From an uncultured Eubacteriales bacterium (GTDB lineage Bacteria; Bacillota_A; Clostridia; Christensenellales; Aristaeellaceae): a DNA stretch of 18,831 bases. Numbering within the stretch: position 1 is the stretch's first letter; every line of letters begins with the position of its first letter. Shown here in pieces: positions 8,666 to 17,017 of the stretch. A program made the translations under genes and the position numbers. The notes below the pieces were generated by a model. That model was not told the origin of the DNA. It saw nothing but the letters and a program-made list of their open reading frames with translations, and did no database searches. Location of the stretch: contig CALVKX010000013.1 in NCBI GenBank assembly GCA_944333375.1, forward strand, positions 1-18,831, written 5' to 3'.

Positions 8666-10756
8666 TCACACGCTCATGAGCAGGTCCTGATAGGTCGGCA
8701 TGGGCCAGTAGCTTTTACCCACCATGCCCTCCAGCGCATCGGCAGAGGCGCGCACCTCGTTCATGGCGGCCATCACCCTGTCGCGGGTATAACGCGCTCG
8801 CTCCAGCATGTCCGCGCCCGCATCGCACTCCTTGAGCACCGTCTCCAGGCGGTCCGTGGCCTTGTAAAGGGCGTTGGTCTGCGCGGTCAGGCCGGAAAGC
8901 AGCGCCTTTTCCGCCTCGGTCTCCAATTCAGGCATCACCCGCTTTTTGAGCTCCATCTCGCCGGCCACATCCTTGGCATAGGCGATGGCCGCCGGCAGGA
9001 TCAGATGACGGGCCATGTCGATCATGCTCAGGGCCTCGATGTCAATGACCTTGATATAGGTCTCCATCTTGATCTCGTAGCGGCTGACGACCTCCTCGCG
9101 GGTAAAGACCTTCTGACGCTCAAAAAGGGCGATGTTCTTGGGGTCCACATAGTAGGGAAGCGCGTCCACGGTGGTCGGAAGGTTGAGCAGCCCGCGCCGC
9201 CTGGCCTCCTCGACCCACGCCTGGTCATAGCCGTTGCCGTTGAAGATGATGCGCATGTGCGCGCTCAGGGTCTTGCGGATGAGCGCATCCACGGCAGCCG
9301 TCAGATCCGTGGCTGTCTCCAGCTCATCGGCCATCTTCATCAGGGTGTCGGCGATGGCGGTGTTGAGGATGACGTTGGGGCCGGAGATGGACTGCGCGCT
9401 GCCGAGGCTTCGGAACTCGAACTTGTTGCCCGTGAAGGCAAACGGCGAGGTGCGGTTGCGGTCGGTGGAGTCGCGGGAGAAGCGGGGCAGGATATGCACG
9501 CCCAGCTTCATCTGATCGCGCTCGTGCGCTTCATACTTGCTGGCGTTGACGATGCTCTCGATGATCTCGTTGAGCTCGTCGCCCAGGAAGATGGAAATGA
9601 TGGCCGGCGGCGCCTCGTTGGCGCCCAGGCGGTGATCGTTTCCGGCGCTGGCCACGGCCACGCGCATGAGGTCCTGATAGTCGTCCACGGCGGCGATGAC
9701 GGCGCTGAGGAACACCAGAAACTGCGCGTTTTCGCTGGGCGTATCGCCGGGGTCAAGGAGGTTGACGCCGGTGTCGGTGCTCAGGGCGTAGTTGTTGTGC
9801 TTGCCGCTGCCGTTGACGCCGTCAAAGGGCTTCTCATGCAGCAGGCAGACCATGCCATGTCGGTCGGCCACCTTTTTCATGATGTCCATGGTGAGCTGGT
9901 TGTGGTCTGCGGCAATGTTGACGATGGTATAGATGGGGGCCATCTCGTGCTGGGCGGGGGCGACCTCGTTGTGCTCCGTCTTGGCCAGAATCCCCAGCTT
10001 CCACAGCTCGGCATTCAGCTCCTTCATGAACGCCTGCACGCGGGGTTTGATGACGCCGAAGTAGTGGTCCTCCAGCTCCTGGCCCTTGGGCGGCCTTGCG
10101 CCAAAGAGCGTGCGGCCCGTCACCATCAGGTCGGGGCGCTTGCGGTAGACCTCCTTGTCCACCAGGAAATACTCCTGCTCCGGGCCCACGGTGGGGTAGA
10201 CGCGGACGGCTTCGTTGTTGCCAAAGAGCCTGAGGATGCGTATCGCCTGCTTGCTCAGCGCCTGCATGGAGCGCAGCAGCGGGGTTTTCTTGTCCAGCGC
10301 CTGCCCTCCGTAGGAGCAGAACGCCGTGGGGATGCACAGCGTCCCCTCCTTGATAAAGGCATAGCTGGTGGGGTCCCAGGCGGTATAGCCGCGCGCTTCA
10401 AAGGTCGCGCGCAGGCCACCGGAGGGGAAGGAGCTGGCATCCGGCTCGCCGCGCACAAGCTCCTTGCCGCCAAACTCCAAAAGCACCTTCCCGTCCCTGA
10501 GGGGCGTGATAAAGGCGTCATGCTTTTCCGCCGTCACGCCGGTCATGGGCTGGAACCAATGGGTATAATGCGTCGCGCCCATCTCCAGCGCCCAGTCCTT
10601 CATGGCGTTGGCCACCACGCCCGCCACGGCGGGATCCAGCGAGCGCCCCTGCTCGATGGTGCGCTTGAGCGCTTTATAGGTTTCCTTGGGCAGACGCTTT
10701 TGCATCATGCTGTCGTTAAAAACATACTCACCAAACAGATCGCCCGGATTTTCCAC
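8666..10756 (-). CDS. glnN: Glutamine synthetase type III
   Basis: ATP-dependent ligation of ammonia to glutamate, the key ammonium-assimilation step; GSIII enzymes are large homododecamers. 696 residues, as expected for the type III class of about 700. Diagnostic blocks: LFGEYVFND at the N-terminus, [23 protein letters not shown] (about 188-197), [14 protein letters not shown] (about 261-274), [10 protein letters not shown] (313-322) and [16 protein letters not shown] (434-449). The start chosen is GTG at 10754-10756, preceded by GAAGGGG with 8 bp spacing. The frame stays open upstream to a TTG at 10831, but that lies inside a leader hairpin and has no ribosome binding site. A near-consensus promoter and a terminator-like leader suggest regulated expression. 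Confidence 0.96.
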   Translation of the reverse strand: MENPGDLFGEYVFNDSMMQKRLPKETYKALKRTIEQGRSLDPAVAGVVANAMKDWALEMGATHYTHWFQPMTGVTAEKHDAFITPLRDGKVLLEFGGKELVRGEPDASSFPSGGLRATFEARGYTAWDPTSYAFIKEGTLCIPTAFCSYGGQALDKKTPLLRSMQALSKQAIRILRLFGNNEAVRVYPTVGPEQEYFLVDKEVYRKRPDLMVTGRTLFGARPPKGQELEDHYFGVIKPRVQAFMKELNAELWKLGILAKTEHNEVAPAQHEMAPIYTIVNIAADHNQLTMDIMKKVADRHGMVCLLHEKPFDGVNGSGKHNNYALSTDTGVNLLDPGDTPSENAQFLVFLSAVIAAVDDYQDLMRVAVASAGNDHRLGANEAPPAIISIFLGDELNEIIESIVNASKYEAHERDQMKLGVHILPRFSRDSTDRNRTSPFAFTGNKFEFRSLGSAQSISGPNVILNTAIADTLMKMADELETATDLTAAVDALIRKTLSAHMRIIFNGNGYDQAWVEEARRRGLLNLPTTVDALPYYVDPKNIALFERQKVFTREEVVSRYEIKMETYIKVIDIEALSMIDMARHLILPAAIAYAKDVAGEMELKKRVMPELETEAEKALLSGLTAQTNALYKATDRLETVLKECDAGADMLERARYTRDRVMAAMNEVRASADALEGMVGKSYWPMPTYQDLLMSV

Positions 10757-10796
10757 AATGACTGCCCCTTCCCTGAAAATGTGCCATACCCTATAC

Positions 10797-10838
10797 AAAA
10801 ACGGCGCCGATGGATAATGGGTTATCCTCAACGCCGTT
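10797..10838 (-). promoter_or_regulatory. Terminator-like attenuator in the glnN leader
   Basis: On the minus strand, beginning about 7 nt after the predicted glnN start, AACGGCG (10838-10832) pairs with CGCCGTT (10806-10800). Inside it GGATAA (10827-10822) pairs with TTATCC (10817-10812) around a CCCA loop. A U-run follows immediately (10801-10797). This has the form of an intrinsic terminator upstream of the coding region, so expression would need read-through. Alternatively it ends transcripts from the operon at 10918-16863, but it would then also stop the glnN promoter. No antiterminator partner or ANTAR-type double hairpin was found in the short leader. Confidence 0.6.
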
Positions 10839-10851
10839 GTTGTATGCTGGG

Positions 10852-10880
10852 ATTATAAACCGACCCCGCCGGGTTGTCAA
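10852..10880 (-). promoter_or_regulatory. Near-consensus promoter of glnN
   Basis: On the minus strand, TTGACA (10875-10880), a 17-bp spacer and TATAAT (10852-10857): a perfect sigma-A consensus in both hexamers. The transcript would begin near 10845. Such a strong promoter makes control after initiation more likely, in line with the terminator-like hairpin just downstream. Confidence 0.88.
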
Positions 10881-10917
10881 GTCCCGGCTCTGTTTTTGCC
10901 TTGTTTTTGTCGGTCTC

Positions 10918-12654
10918 CTACGGCGCAGGGGTCTGCGAGGCCTCCGGCGTTTGCGCAGGCTCCGCCGAGGGCTCCGTCTCCGCTTCCGCGGTCGCATCAG
11001 GCCCCGCCGTCGTCTCCGGCGCTTCCGTCGCATCAGGCGTTGCCGACGGCTCGGGCTCCGCCGATGCCTCGGGCTCCGCCGTCGTCTCCGGCTCCGCCGA
11101 AGCCTCGGGTGCCGCCGAGGGCGCCGGTGCGGCGGCCAGGTAATCGCTCATCAGCGTGGCAAACCGCAGGGCCACGCCGGGCAGCAGCGCCGCCACATCC
11201 CCCTCGGTCATCCGGCTCACATAGACGCGGTCCGTGGAGATGGCCTCCGGCTCCCATTTCTGACGGCTGCGGCCCACGGCCGTGAGCGTGATCGTCTGGT
11301 CCCAGCCGTCGCCGCCCAGCGTAAGCGTCATGTCCATGTCCGTGGCTGCGGATTTGAGCTCCTTGCTGGCAAAGCGCGAGGCGATGGTCACCTCGGTTTC
11401 GGGCACGGCCACATAGCCCTCACCCTCCCCGTCGGACCAGAGGTTGAGCGTCGCCTGATAGGTGTAGACGTCGCGCAGCTCGTCGTCCTTGCTCTCGCCC
11501 TCCTCCTGCTTGAGGCTGAAGGAAACGGCAAGGTTCTTCGGAGCCTCCCCGCCCTCTTCCACGGTGAAGGCCCCCTCTTCGCCCGGCTGACTTGTGAGGC
11601 TTCCCTGAATGACGCGCACGCCGGTCATGCTGCTGTACTCCTGATAGGTCAGGCTGATGGAGCGAAGGGCGCTTTCCAGGCTGATGGTGTTGTCATCGGG
11701 CAGGTCGCCCTCTCCGCGGGTGCGCTCATAGCGGAGCGTCACCTCGCCGCCCTGCGCATCGTAAAGGGGCAGGAGCAATCGAAGCTCCAGCGTATCGCCC
11801 TCCAGGCTGACCGTGCGGCCGATGGTCAAGCTCGAGCTCAGGGGAAGGGCGTCAATGGCACTGAAATAATAGCTCTGAAGATTGGGGTTGAGCATGAGCT
11901 GCGAAAGTTCCTCGCCCAGCGCCTCCTGCAGCTTGGAAAGCGTCGCCTGGTCGTTGAGCAGGTCCAAAACGAGCTGCTTGGCCTGTGATTTGATGGCGGC
12001 GGCAGGCACGTCGTAATAGACCGACATGGTGGTTGTGCCGTCCTCGAGCTTGCCCAGAACGGCATTTTGCCTGTAGCCCTCAATCCAAAGGTCCATGCGG
12101 GTCAGATAGCTCTCCAGCGCCTCCTCCAGACCGTCGGCGCCCTGCATGAGCATGACGACCTGTGCCGCAAAGGCGGCCAGCGAAGGCATGCCTGTCTGTG
12201 CGAGCAGGCTGCTCCCCATCTGGCTGACAAGACCGGCGCTCTCCTCGCCCTGCGCGTTTTCCGCGGGCGCCTCCCCGAAGCTGTACCAATCCGAGCTGAT
12301 TACGTCAGCCTGAATGGCCAGGGCCCCATCCTTGAGCTGGGCATGGGCGGCGCTCTGCGCCTCCCCGCCGTCCATGAGAATCAGGTCCAGCCGATGCTCC
12401 GCCGTCTCCAGGGCCGTGGGGCGGACATAGATGTAGCTCAGGTCCATCTCGACCGGCTTTTGCGTGCCCACCGCCTGCGTGCCCTCCTTGGCCTCGACCT
12501 CCACCGTCACCGTGGCGCTGAAGCCGCTGCCCGCCCATAGCTGCTTAATGAGCTTTTCGGCCACGGTGTAATCGTCTGAGTCCACCTCGCTGGCATGCGC
12601 GGCGGGCGCGCACAGGCACACCAGGCACATCAGCAGGGAAAGAAACCGTTTCAT
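10918..12654 (-). CDS. Secreted protein of unknown function with Pro/Ala/Glu-rich tail
   Basis: 578 residues; not recognised as a known family. A signal peptide is clear (MKRFLSLLMCLVCLCAPAAHA, predicted signal peptidase I cleavage after A21; no lipobox). The mature part begins with about 90 residues of mixed structure, then a helical stretch (about 150-260), then beta-rich segments with acidic and polar residues. The last 72 residues or so (507-578) are a low-complexity tail of imperfect repeats such as AEPEASAEPEPSATPD, likely an extended wall-spanning or spacer region; no LPxTG or membrane anchor follows. The ATG at 12652-12654 follows an AAAGGAGG site (12661-12669); a frame extension to 12876 overlaps the upstream gene and was rejected. 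It is the last gene of a four-gene operon, 16 bp after a probable distant paralog. Confidence 0.8.
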   Translation of the reverse strand: MKRFLSLLMCLVCLCAPAAHASEVDSDDYTVAEKLIKQLWAGSGFSATVTVEVEAKEGTQAVGTQKPVEMDLSYIYVRPTALETAEHRLDLILMDGGEAQSAAHAQLKDGALAIQADVISSDWYSFGEAPAENAQGEESAGLVSQMGSSLLAQTGMPSLAAFAAQVVMLMQGADGLEEALESYLTRMDLWIEGYRQNAVLGKLEDGTTTMSVYYDVPAAAIKSQAKQLVLDLLNDQATLSKLQEALGEELSQLMLNPNLQSYYFSAIDALPLSSSLTIGRTVSLEGDTLELRLLLPLYDAQGGEVTLRYERTRGEGDLPDDNTISLESALRSISLTYQEYSSMTGVRVIQGSLTSQPGEEGAFTVEEGGEAPKNLAVSFSLKQEEGESKDDELRDVYTYQATLNLWSDGEGEGYVAVPETEVTIASRFASKELKSAATDMDMTLTLGGDGWDQTITLTAVGRSRQKWEPEAISTDRVYVSRMTEGDVAALLPGVALRFATLMSDYLAAAPAPSAAPEASAEPETTAEPEASAEPEPSATPDATEAPETTAGPDATAEAETEPSAEPAQTPEASQTPAP

Positions 12655-12670
12655 GCGCAGGCCTCCTTTG

Positions 12671-14227
12671 TCATTGTTCCAAAAGCGCAAGGAACGCCGC
12701 ATAGTCCTCGTCGGACATATTGTCCGACAAAAGCGCCGTATCTTCCGCGGGCAGTCCGGCCAGCGCGGCCAGCAGCCGCCCCGCGAGGTTCTGCACAAGC
12801 TCGGCCCTGAGGGCCTCGAGCTGCTGCCGCTGCGCCGTATCCAGGTCGTACGTCTGCATCGTCTCCGGGACCTCATAGGTCTGATACCCGATGGGCGGCT
12901 GGCCGACCAGATAGGCCGAGTTCTCCTCGCCCGCCGGCTCGTTCTGGCTCAGGCTGCTGGGTGGCATGGGATCATAGTCGATCTGCCCGCCTTCCTCCGC
13001 CTCCAGGTCGCCGTCCTCCCGGACGGAAATCTCCGCGGGCTCTCCGTCAAAGGCAAATGTGAGCGCCCTGGTCACGTTCTTGCCCGTCTTCTCCTCCAGC
13101 GCCACCGTCCCGCTGAGGACGCCGTCCTCGGTGTCCAGGCTCATGGCGGGGGTGAGGGTGGTGGTCACGGTCACGGTTTCGCCGTCCGCCGCCGTCTTGA
13201 CGGCGGTCACCGCCGTTCCTTCCAGCGTGCGTGCGCCGCCGCTCTCCGTCCCGCTGAGGTCGTGCTCCACGGTGGTGGTCACGGTGCTCGTCCCCCGCTT
13301 GATGGCGGCGGACCATTCGCCCTCGACGGAGAAGCTCCCCTCCGCCTCGCTTCTGTGATAGGTGGCGGAGATGGTGCGGTTCTCGGCGTCGCCCTTGCCC
13401 TTGGTGAGCTCAAACTTGTAGGTATCCGTTCGGTCGGCCGCCTCGCCGGTGAAGGCCCACTGATAGGAGAGCTGGCGCGTGGTGCCGTCGCCCATGGTGA
13501 CGGTGCCCTTGATGTAGACGGCCAGGTCCTCGCCGTTTTCCTCGGACTGATACAGGCCCACGATAAAGCCCTTGGCGTAGGTCATCTGCTCAAGCTCGCT
13601 TCGAAAGGCGGCGTCCATGCCGCAGCCCAGCACCTGCGCGATCAGGGGCGCCAGCTCCGTGCTCTGCTCCGTGGTCAGCCGCGCGATGCGGCTCCAGCGG
13701 GAGGTGGCGATGTTCTTGATCTTGTAATTGGCCTTTTTCTGCTCCGCATAGGGAAGGATGGCGTCGGTCAGGGTCTGGTAGCAGCCCTCCACCTCCCGGA
13801 TGGCCGCAAGCGCGTCAAAGGCGGCCTCCTCCGTCTCATTGCCCATCAGCAGGTCCAGCGGGGACCCGTCGCTGACCAGCGTGCGGTTGGGCAAAAGCGC
13901 TGTGGTCAGCGCAGTTCCGTCCGCGGTCCGGCGCTGGGTGAGATCCATGACGCTCTCGCCGTCCACCAGAAGGCTGATGGCGCTTTCCTCCTCCGTCTCG
14001 GAGGCGGCCACGCGGATATGCCTGAGCACGCCGCCCATCATCTCCAGCGTCTCCGCGCCGTAGGGCAGGAGCGCTCCCACCTCGATGGAAAAGCTGTAGC
14101 GGACGTCGCCAACGTCCAGGTAGTCCGAAAGCGTCTCGTCCAGACCCACGATGCTCGCGCCCGCGCCACTCAGGGGAAGCAGCAGCGCAAGGACGGCCGC
14201 CAGGAAGGCTTTTGCTCCTGTTTTCAT
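12671..14227 (-). CDS. Secreted protein of unknown function (distant paralog of its neighbour)
   Basis: 518 residues; no known family recognised. A signal peptide (MKTGAKAFLAAVLALLLPLSGAGA, cleavage predicted after A24; no lipobox) points to export. An N-terminal region ending in SLLVDGESVMDLTQRRTADG resembles DLILMDGGEAQSAAHAQLKDG in the next gene. A central helical part is followed by threonine-rich beta segments (TVTTTVEHDLSG, TVTVTTTLTPAMSLD) and an acidic, proline-containing linker. The C-terminus is a helical segment rather than a low-complexity tail. The ATG at 14225-14227 is 8 bp from AAGGAG; a GTG 9 bp upstream overlaps that site and was rejected. It starts 5 bp after the dus stop, so translation is probably coupled. 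Confidence 0.8.
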   Translation of the reverse strand: MKTGAKAFLAAVLALLLPLSGAGASIVGLDETLSDYLDVGDVRYSFSIEVGALLPYGAETLEMMGGVLRHIRVAASETEEESAISLLVDGESVMDLTQRRTADGTALTTALLPNRTLVSDGSPLDLLMGNETEEAAFDALAAIREVEGCYQTLTDAILPYAEQKKANYKIKNIATSRWSRIARLTTEQSTELAPLIAQVLGCGMDAAFRSELEQMTYAKGFIVGLYQSEENGEDLAVYIKGTVTMGDGTTRQLSYQWAFTGEAADRTDTYKFELTKGKGDAENRTISATYHRSEAEGSFSVEGEWSAAIKRGTSTVTTTVEHDLSGTESGGARTLEGTAVTAVKTAADGETVTVTTTLTPAMSLDTEDGVLSGTVALEEKTGKNVTRALTFAFDGEPAEISVREDGDLEAEEGGQIDYDPMPPSSLSQNEPAGEENSAYLVGQPPIGYQTYEVPETMQTYDLDTAQRQQLEALRAELVQNLAGRLLAALAGLPAEDTALLSDNMSDEDYAAFLALLEQ

Positions 14228-14232
14228 ACGTC

Positions 14233-15195
14233 TCACTCCTTTTCGGTGGTCTTGAGGCTCCTGAGCAGCCCGATCAGTTCCTCCAGCGTGGTCACAAAAT
14301 TGACCTCCCGCCGGATGGCGGTTGCGCCCCTCAGGCCGCTGATATAATGCCCCACATGCTTTCGCATCTCCATCACACCCAGGCGCTCGCCCTTAAACGC
14401 GACCATCCACTGCGCCTGCAGGATGGCCGTGTCGATGCGTTCCTCAAGCGTGACCTCCCCGGGCCTGCCGCCCGCCAGCGCCTGCCTGACGCCGCGGAAG
14501 AGCCAGGGGTTGCCCATCGCACCCCGGCCGATCATCACGCCGTCCGCGCCCGTCTCGCAAAGCATGCGCACCGCGTCGGCGGGGGCGAACACGTCGCCGT
14601 TGGCGATGACGGGAATCGACAGCCGGCTCTTGAGCCGGCCGATGGCCGCCCAGTCCGCCGTGCCCGCATACTGCTGCTGCCGGGTACGGCCATGAACGGC
14701 GATCCAGCGAAGGCCCAGGTCCTGCGCCGCCAGCCCCAGCTCCAGCGCGTTCATGCTGTCCGCGTCATAGCCCAGCCGGGTCTTGACGGTCACGGGAAGG
14801 GAGGTGTTTCGCCTGACCGCCTCCATGATGCGCGCCGCCCGCTCCGGGTCCAGCAGCAGCGCGCTGCCCTCGCCGGAGGAGACGACCTTGCGGGCCGGGC
14901 AGCCCATGTTGATATCCAACGAACGGAACCGGCCCAGCTCCGTCACCTTCGCGGCCGCCTCGCCCATGACCACGGGGTCCCTGCCAAAGAGCTGGCAGGC
15001 GGTGTTGGTCTCCTCGGGATGCACGGCCAGCAGCCGGCGGTAGGCGTCGTTGCCGGGCTTGGCGCACAGGTAGCCGATGGCGCTGACCATCTCCGAACAG
15101 GCGTAATCCGCGCCCGTGCGGTAGCACAGAACGCGCATGGGCCAGTCCGTGATGCCCGCCATGGGGGCCAGACATAATACGGTCTGGAATGTCAT
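14233..15195 (-). CDS. dusB: tRNA-dihydrouridine synthase (DusB-like)
   Basis: Flavin-dependent enzyme that reduces specific uridines in tRNA to dihydrouridine. 320 residues, normal for the family. It shows LAPMAGITDWPMR at the N-terminus, QLFGRDP, the active-site stretch DINMGCPARKV (general-acid Cys at about 99), VTVKTRLGYD, IAVHGRTRQQQYAG, IPVIANGDV and GVMIGRGAMGNPWLF (FMN phosphate binding). Assignment to DusB over other Dus members is by overall pattern. The start at ATG 15193-15195 has GAGGG 6 bp upstream; an ATG 6 bp earlier would be almost adjacent to the same site. It begins 9 bp after the GH127-like gene ends and sits 5 bp before a secreted-protein gene, so it appears to be an operon passenger. 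Confidence 0.93.
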   Translation of the reverse strand: MTFQTVLCLAPMAGITDWPMRVLCYRTGADYACSEMVSAIGYLCAKPGNDAYRRLLAVHPEETNTACQLFGRDPVVMGEAAAKVTELGRFRSLDINMGCPARKVVSSGEGSALLLDPERAARIMEAVRRNTSLPVTVKTRLGYDADSMNALELGLAAQDLGLRWIAVHGRTRQQQYAGTADWAAIGRLKSRLSIPVIANGDVFAPADAVRMLCETGADGVMIGRGAMGNPWLFRGVRQALAGGRPGEVTLEERIDTAILQAQWMVAFKGERLGVMEMRKHVGHYISGLRGATAIRREVNFVTTLEELIGLLRSLKTTEKE

Positions 15196-15204
15196 TCCCA
15201 TCCC

Positions 15205-16863
15205 TCAGCGCTCCACGGCGCAGGGGAAGGAGGCGATCCGGCCGCCCGTGCCCGCATAGGGGATGAGGGTGAGCTCATAGGCCGCGCCCGCCGGCACGCC
15301 CTGCGGCGGCGGCAGGATGAAGCCGGACTTCTCCTTCCACATGGGCGCCTCGCAGGCGGCCACGAGCGCGTAGGGCACGCCCCCTTCCTCCACGGGCGTG
15401 AGGGGGCTGGAGGGCCTGACGGCATAGCGCCACGCCACGCCCGCGTCCGGCAGGGAGAGCGCCATGAGCTGCGCGCCCACGTAAACGCTGACGCTGCCGC
15501 GATAGCCCGTCTCCAGCCGCGGCGAGAGCGACAGCCGCAGGGTGATTACGTCGCCGTTTTGAAAGGTGCGGCGCAGGTTGTGCCATTCGCCCTGGGCCAC
15601 GGCCTGGGGCCTGGCCCCGTTTACGCTGAGCTGCGCGCCGTCGGCGTAGCCGGGCACGCGCAGGCGCAGCGTGGCCAAAACCGGCTGCTTGAGCTCCACC
15701 CGAATGGTGATCTCCCGCTGAAACACGCCCGAAACCGCGGCGGTAAAGCGCGCCGGCACGCCGCCCAGGCGCGTCAGGCATCCGCCCTCCACCGGCAGCA
15801 CATAGGCAAGCGTCTCCTCGTCCGGGCTCATCCATACGCTTCGGCGGATGGCGTAGAGCGCCCGCAGCAGCGCCGAAACCTCCTCGGGCTCGGGGCGCTG
15901 GGGCTGGCAGCTCTCGTCGTCGGCCAGCCGGTTGGTGGGCGAAAGCGGACGCACGCCGCCGTCGATGAGCAGGTCGGGCAGGACGTTAAGCAGCAGCATC
16001 TCCAGTCGGTCGGCCATGACCGCCTCCCCGGACTGGCACAGCGCGTCAAAATACGCCTCCGCCTGCGCGCAGGCCGCAGGCAGCTCCACCGCGCGCGCGG
16101 GATCGCGCCCCGCCAGGAAGGGATCAGCCGAAAAGGCGCCACTGGGCATGCCGTGATAGCGCGTGAGCGCCGTCAGCCCCGCCTTGCCCGCCGCCGCGTC
16201 ACGACCCGAGCCGCTGTACTGCGCCAGCAGCGCCGTCATCGCCAGCGCGTCGGCCGTGCCCTTGCCCGTGGCAAAGCGTTGCATGCGCGCGTAATACGCC
16301 TCCTCGTCCGATGTGTGCGCGCCGGTTTCGGGGCGGTACTCCCGCTGAAAGGGAAACATGTGCATCAGCCCGCTCACGTCCGGCAGACGCGAGCGCAGGC
16401 TCTCCAGAAGGCTCAGGAGAAACGGCTGGCCCGTGCGGCGGTAGAGGTCCACGGATAGCCTGAGCATGTCCGCGCCGCAGGAGAAAAGCTGCTCCTCGGT
16501 CATCTCCCCCAGCGCCTGCCCGAAGGCGCGCTCGGCCGAGAGCACCCGCAGCATCCCCTGCTTGTCGCGCGCCATGGCCGAGAGCATCGCCGCCGCGCGA
16601 AGCGTGGCGGCAAAGCGCTCCGGCTCAGCGGGCAGAAAGCCTGCCGCCGCTTCAACGTCCGGGAAGGGCGGCGTCTGCGTATAGCCGCCCAGCTTGGTAG
16701 CCAGCGCCGCGTCAAGAGGCGACATGCGGTTGAGATCCACCAGCGAAAGGGCCATCTCCGCGAGCTGCTCCTGCAGCCCGCCGGCATGCACGGCCGCGTC
16801 CGAGAGCGGCACGAGCGCGGGGTCCACCAGGGGCGCGCGGCGGTAAGCGATTGCGGTAGGCAT
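15205..16863 (-). CDS. GH127-like (DUF1680) protein, probably catalytically altered
   Basis: 552 residues, cytoplasmic by sequence (no signal peptide). The fold is recognisable from YHGMPSGAFSADPFLAGRDP (236-255), matching the RYHG...GMFSGDEHLAGRDPSQGTELC block of the GH127/DUF1680 family, and from LRLRVPGYADG (399-409), LRRTFQNGDVITLRL (430-444) and the C-terminal LTLIPYAGTGGRIASFP. GH127 enzymes are beta-L-arabinofuranosidases with an (alpha/alpha)6 barrel and a Zn-bound cysteine nucleophile. From memory alignment, E260 is kept, but the Cys of the usual ELC is P262, and the usual Cys pair becomes S318-C319. The protein may therefore be inactive or work differently. The ATG follows AAGGAGG (16868-16874). 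First gene of a four-gene operon. Confidence 0.72.
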   Translation of the reverse strand: MPTAIAYRRAPLVDPALVPLSDAAVHAGGLQEQLAEMALSLVDLNRMSPLDAALATKLGGYTQTPPFPDVEAAAGFLPAEPERFAATLRAAAMLSAMARDKQGMLRVLSAERAFGQALGEMTEEQLFSCGADMLRLSVDLYRRTGQPFLLSLLESLRSRLPDVSGLMHMFPFQREYRPETGAHTSDEEAYYARMQRFATGKGTADALAMTALLAQYSGSGRDAAAGKAGLTALTRYHGMPSGAFSADPFLAGRDPARAVELPAACAQAEAYFDALCQSGEAVMADRLEMLLLNVLPDLLIDGGVRPLSPTNRLADDESCQPQRPEPEEVSALLRALYAIRRSVWMSPDEETLAYVLPVEGGCLTRLGGVPARFTAAVSGVFQREITIRVELKQPVLATLRLRVPGYADGAQLSVNGARPQAVAQGEWHNLRRTFQNGDVITLRLSLSPRLETGYRGSVSVYVGAQLMALSLPDAGVAWRYAVRPSSPLTPVEEGGVPYALVAACEAPMWKEKSGFILPPPQGVPAGAAYELTLIPYAGTGGRIASFPCAVER

Positions 16864-16883
16864 AGTTCCTCCTTATGGCTCAG

Positions 16884-16895
16884 CGGCATATGCCG
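16884..16895. promoter_or_regulatory. 12-bp perfect palindrome in the operon leader
   Basis: CGGCATATGCCG lies between the start site of the 10918-16863 operon and the first ribosome binding site. It could be a small operator or an RNA hairpin; nothing else supports either reading. Confidence 0.35.
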
Positions 16896-16917
16896 TTACT
16901 TTGCTCCATTCTACCCT

Positions 16918-16945
16918 ATTATATAACAAAAATCCCACAGGTCAA
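16918..16945 (-). promoter_or_regulatory. Promoter of the GH127-like/dus/secreted-protein operon
   Basis: On the minus strand, -35 TTGACC (16940-16945), a 16-bp spacer and a perfect -10 TATAAT (16918-16923). The start is predicted near 16911. No other promoter is visible in the gaps of 9, 5 and 16 bp between the four genes downstream. Confidence 0.75.
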
Positions 16946-16962
16946 GCAAAGTCCGCGCCCGC

Positions 16963-16991
16963 TTGCGCACCCGCTCCCGGGCGTGTATAAT
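16963..16991 (+). promoter_or_regulatory. Promoter of the small hypothetical gene
   Basis: -35 TTGCGC (16963-16968), a 17-bp spacer and -10 TATAAT (16986-16991), 10 bp before the ribosome binding site AAAGGAGGA (17001-17009). The transcript leader would be about 20 nt. It is divergent from the operon promoter at 16918-16945. Confidence 0.75.
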
Positions 16992-17017
16992 GGCTGTACC
17001 AAAGGAGGAATCATGCC

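Noticed and set aside
10757..10831. TTG start 25 codons upstream for glnN
   Set aside because: The codon lies within the leader hairpin, has no ribosome binding site, and the added residues do not look like the family N-terminus.
8657..10858. 733-codon open frame on the plus strand
   Set aside because: Antisense to glnN across its whole length; composition is typical of an out-of-frame shadow and it lacks a ribosome binding site.
10921..11136. Repetitive GC-rich stretch as a CRISPR or tandem-repeat locus
   Set aside because: The units are irregular and keep a reading frame that codes for a Pro/Ala/Glu tail; there are no spacers.
12653..14347. 564-codon plus-strand frame opposite the secreted-protein genes
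   Set aside because: Overlaps genes with signal peptides and good ribosome binding sites; no domain, no start context.
16884..16895. CGGCATATGCCG as a mobile-element end or attachment site
   Set aside because: There is no second copy or adjacent recombinase; a simple palindrome in a leader is all that can be claimed.
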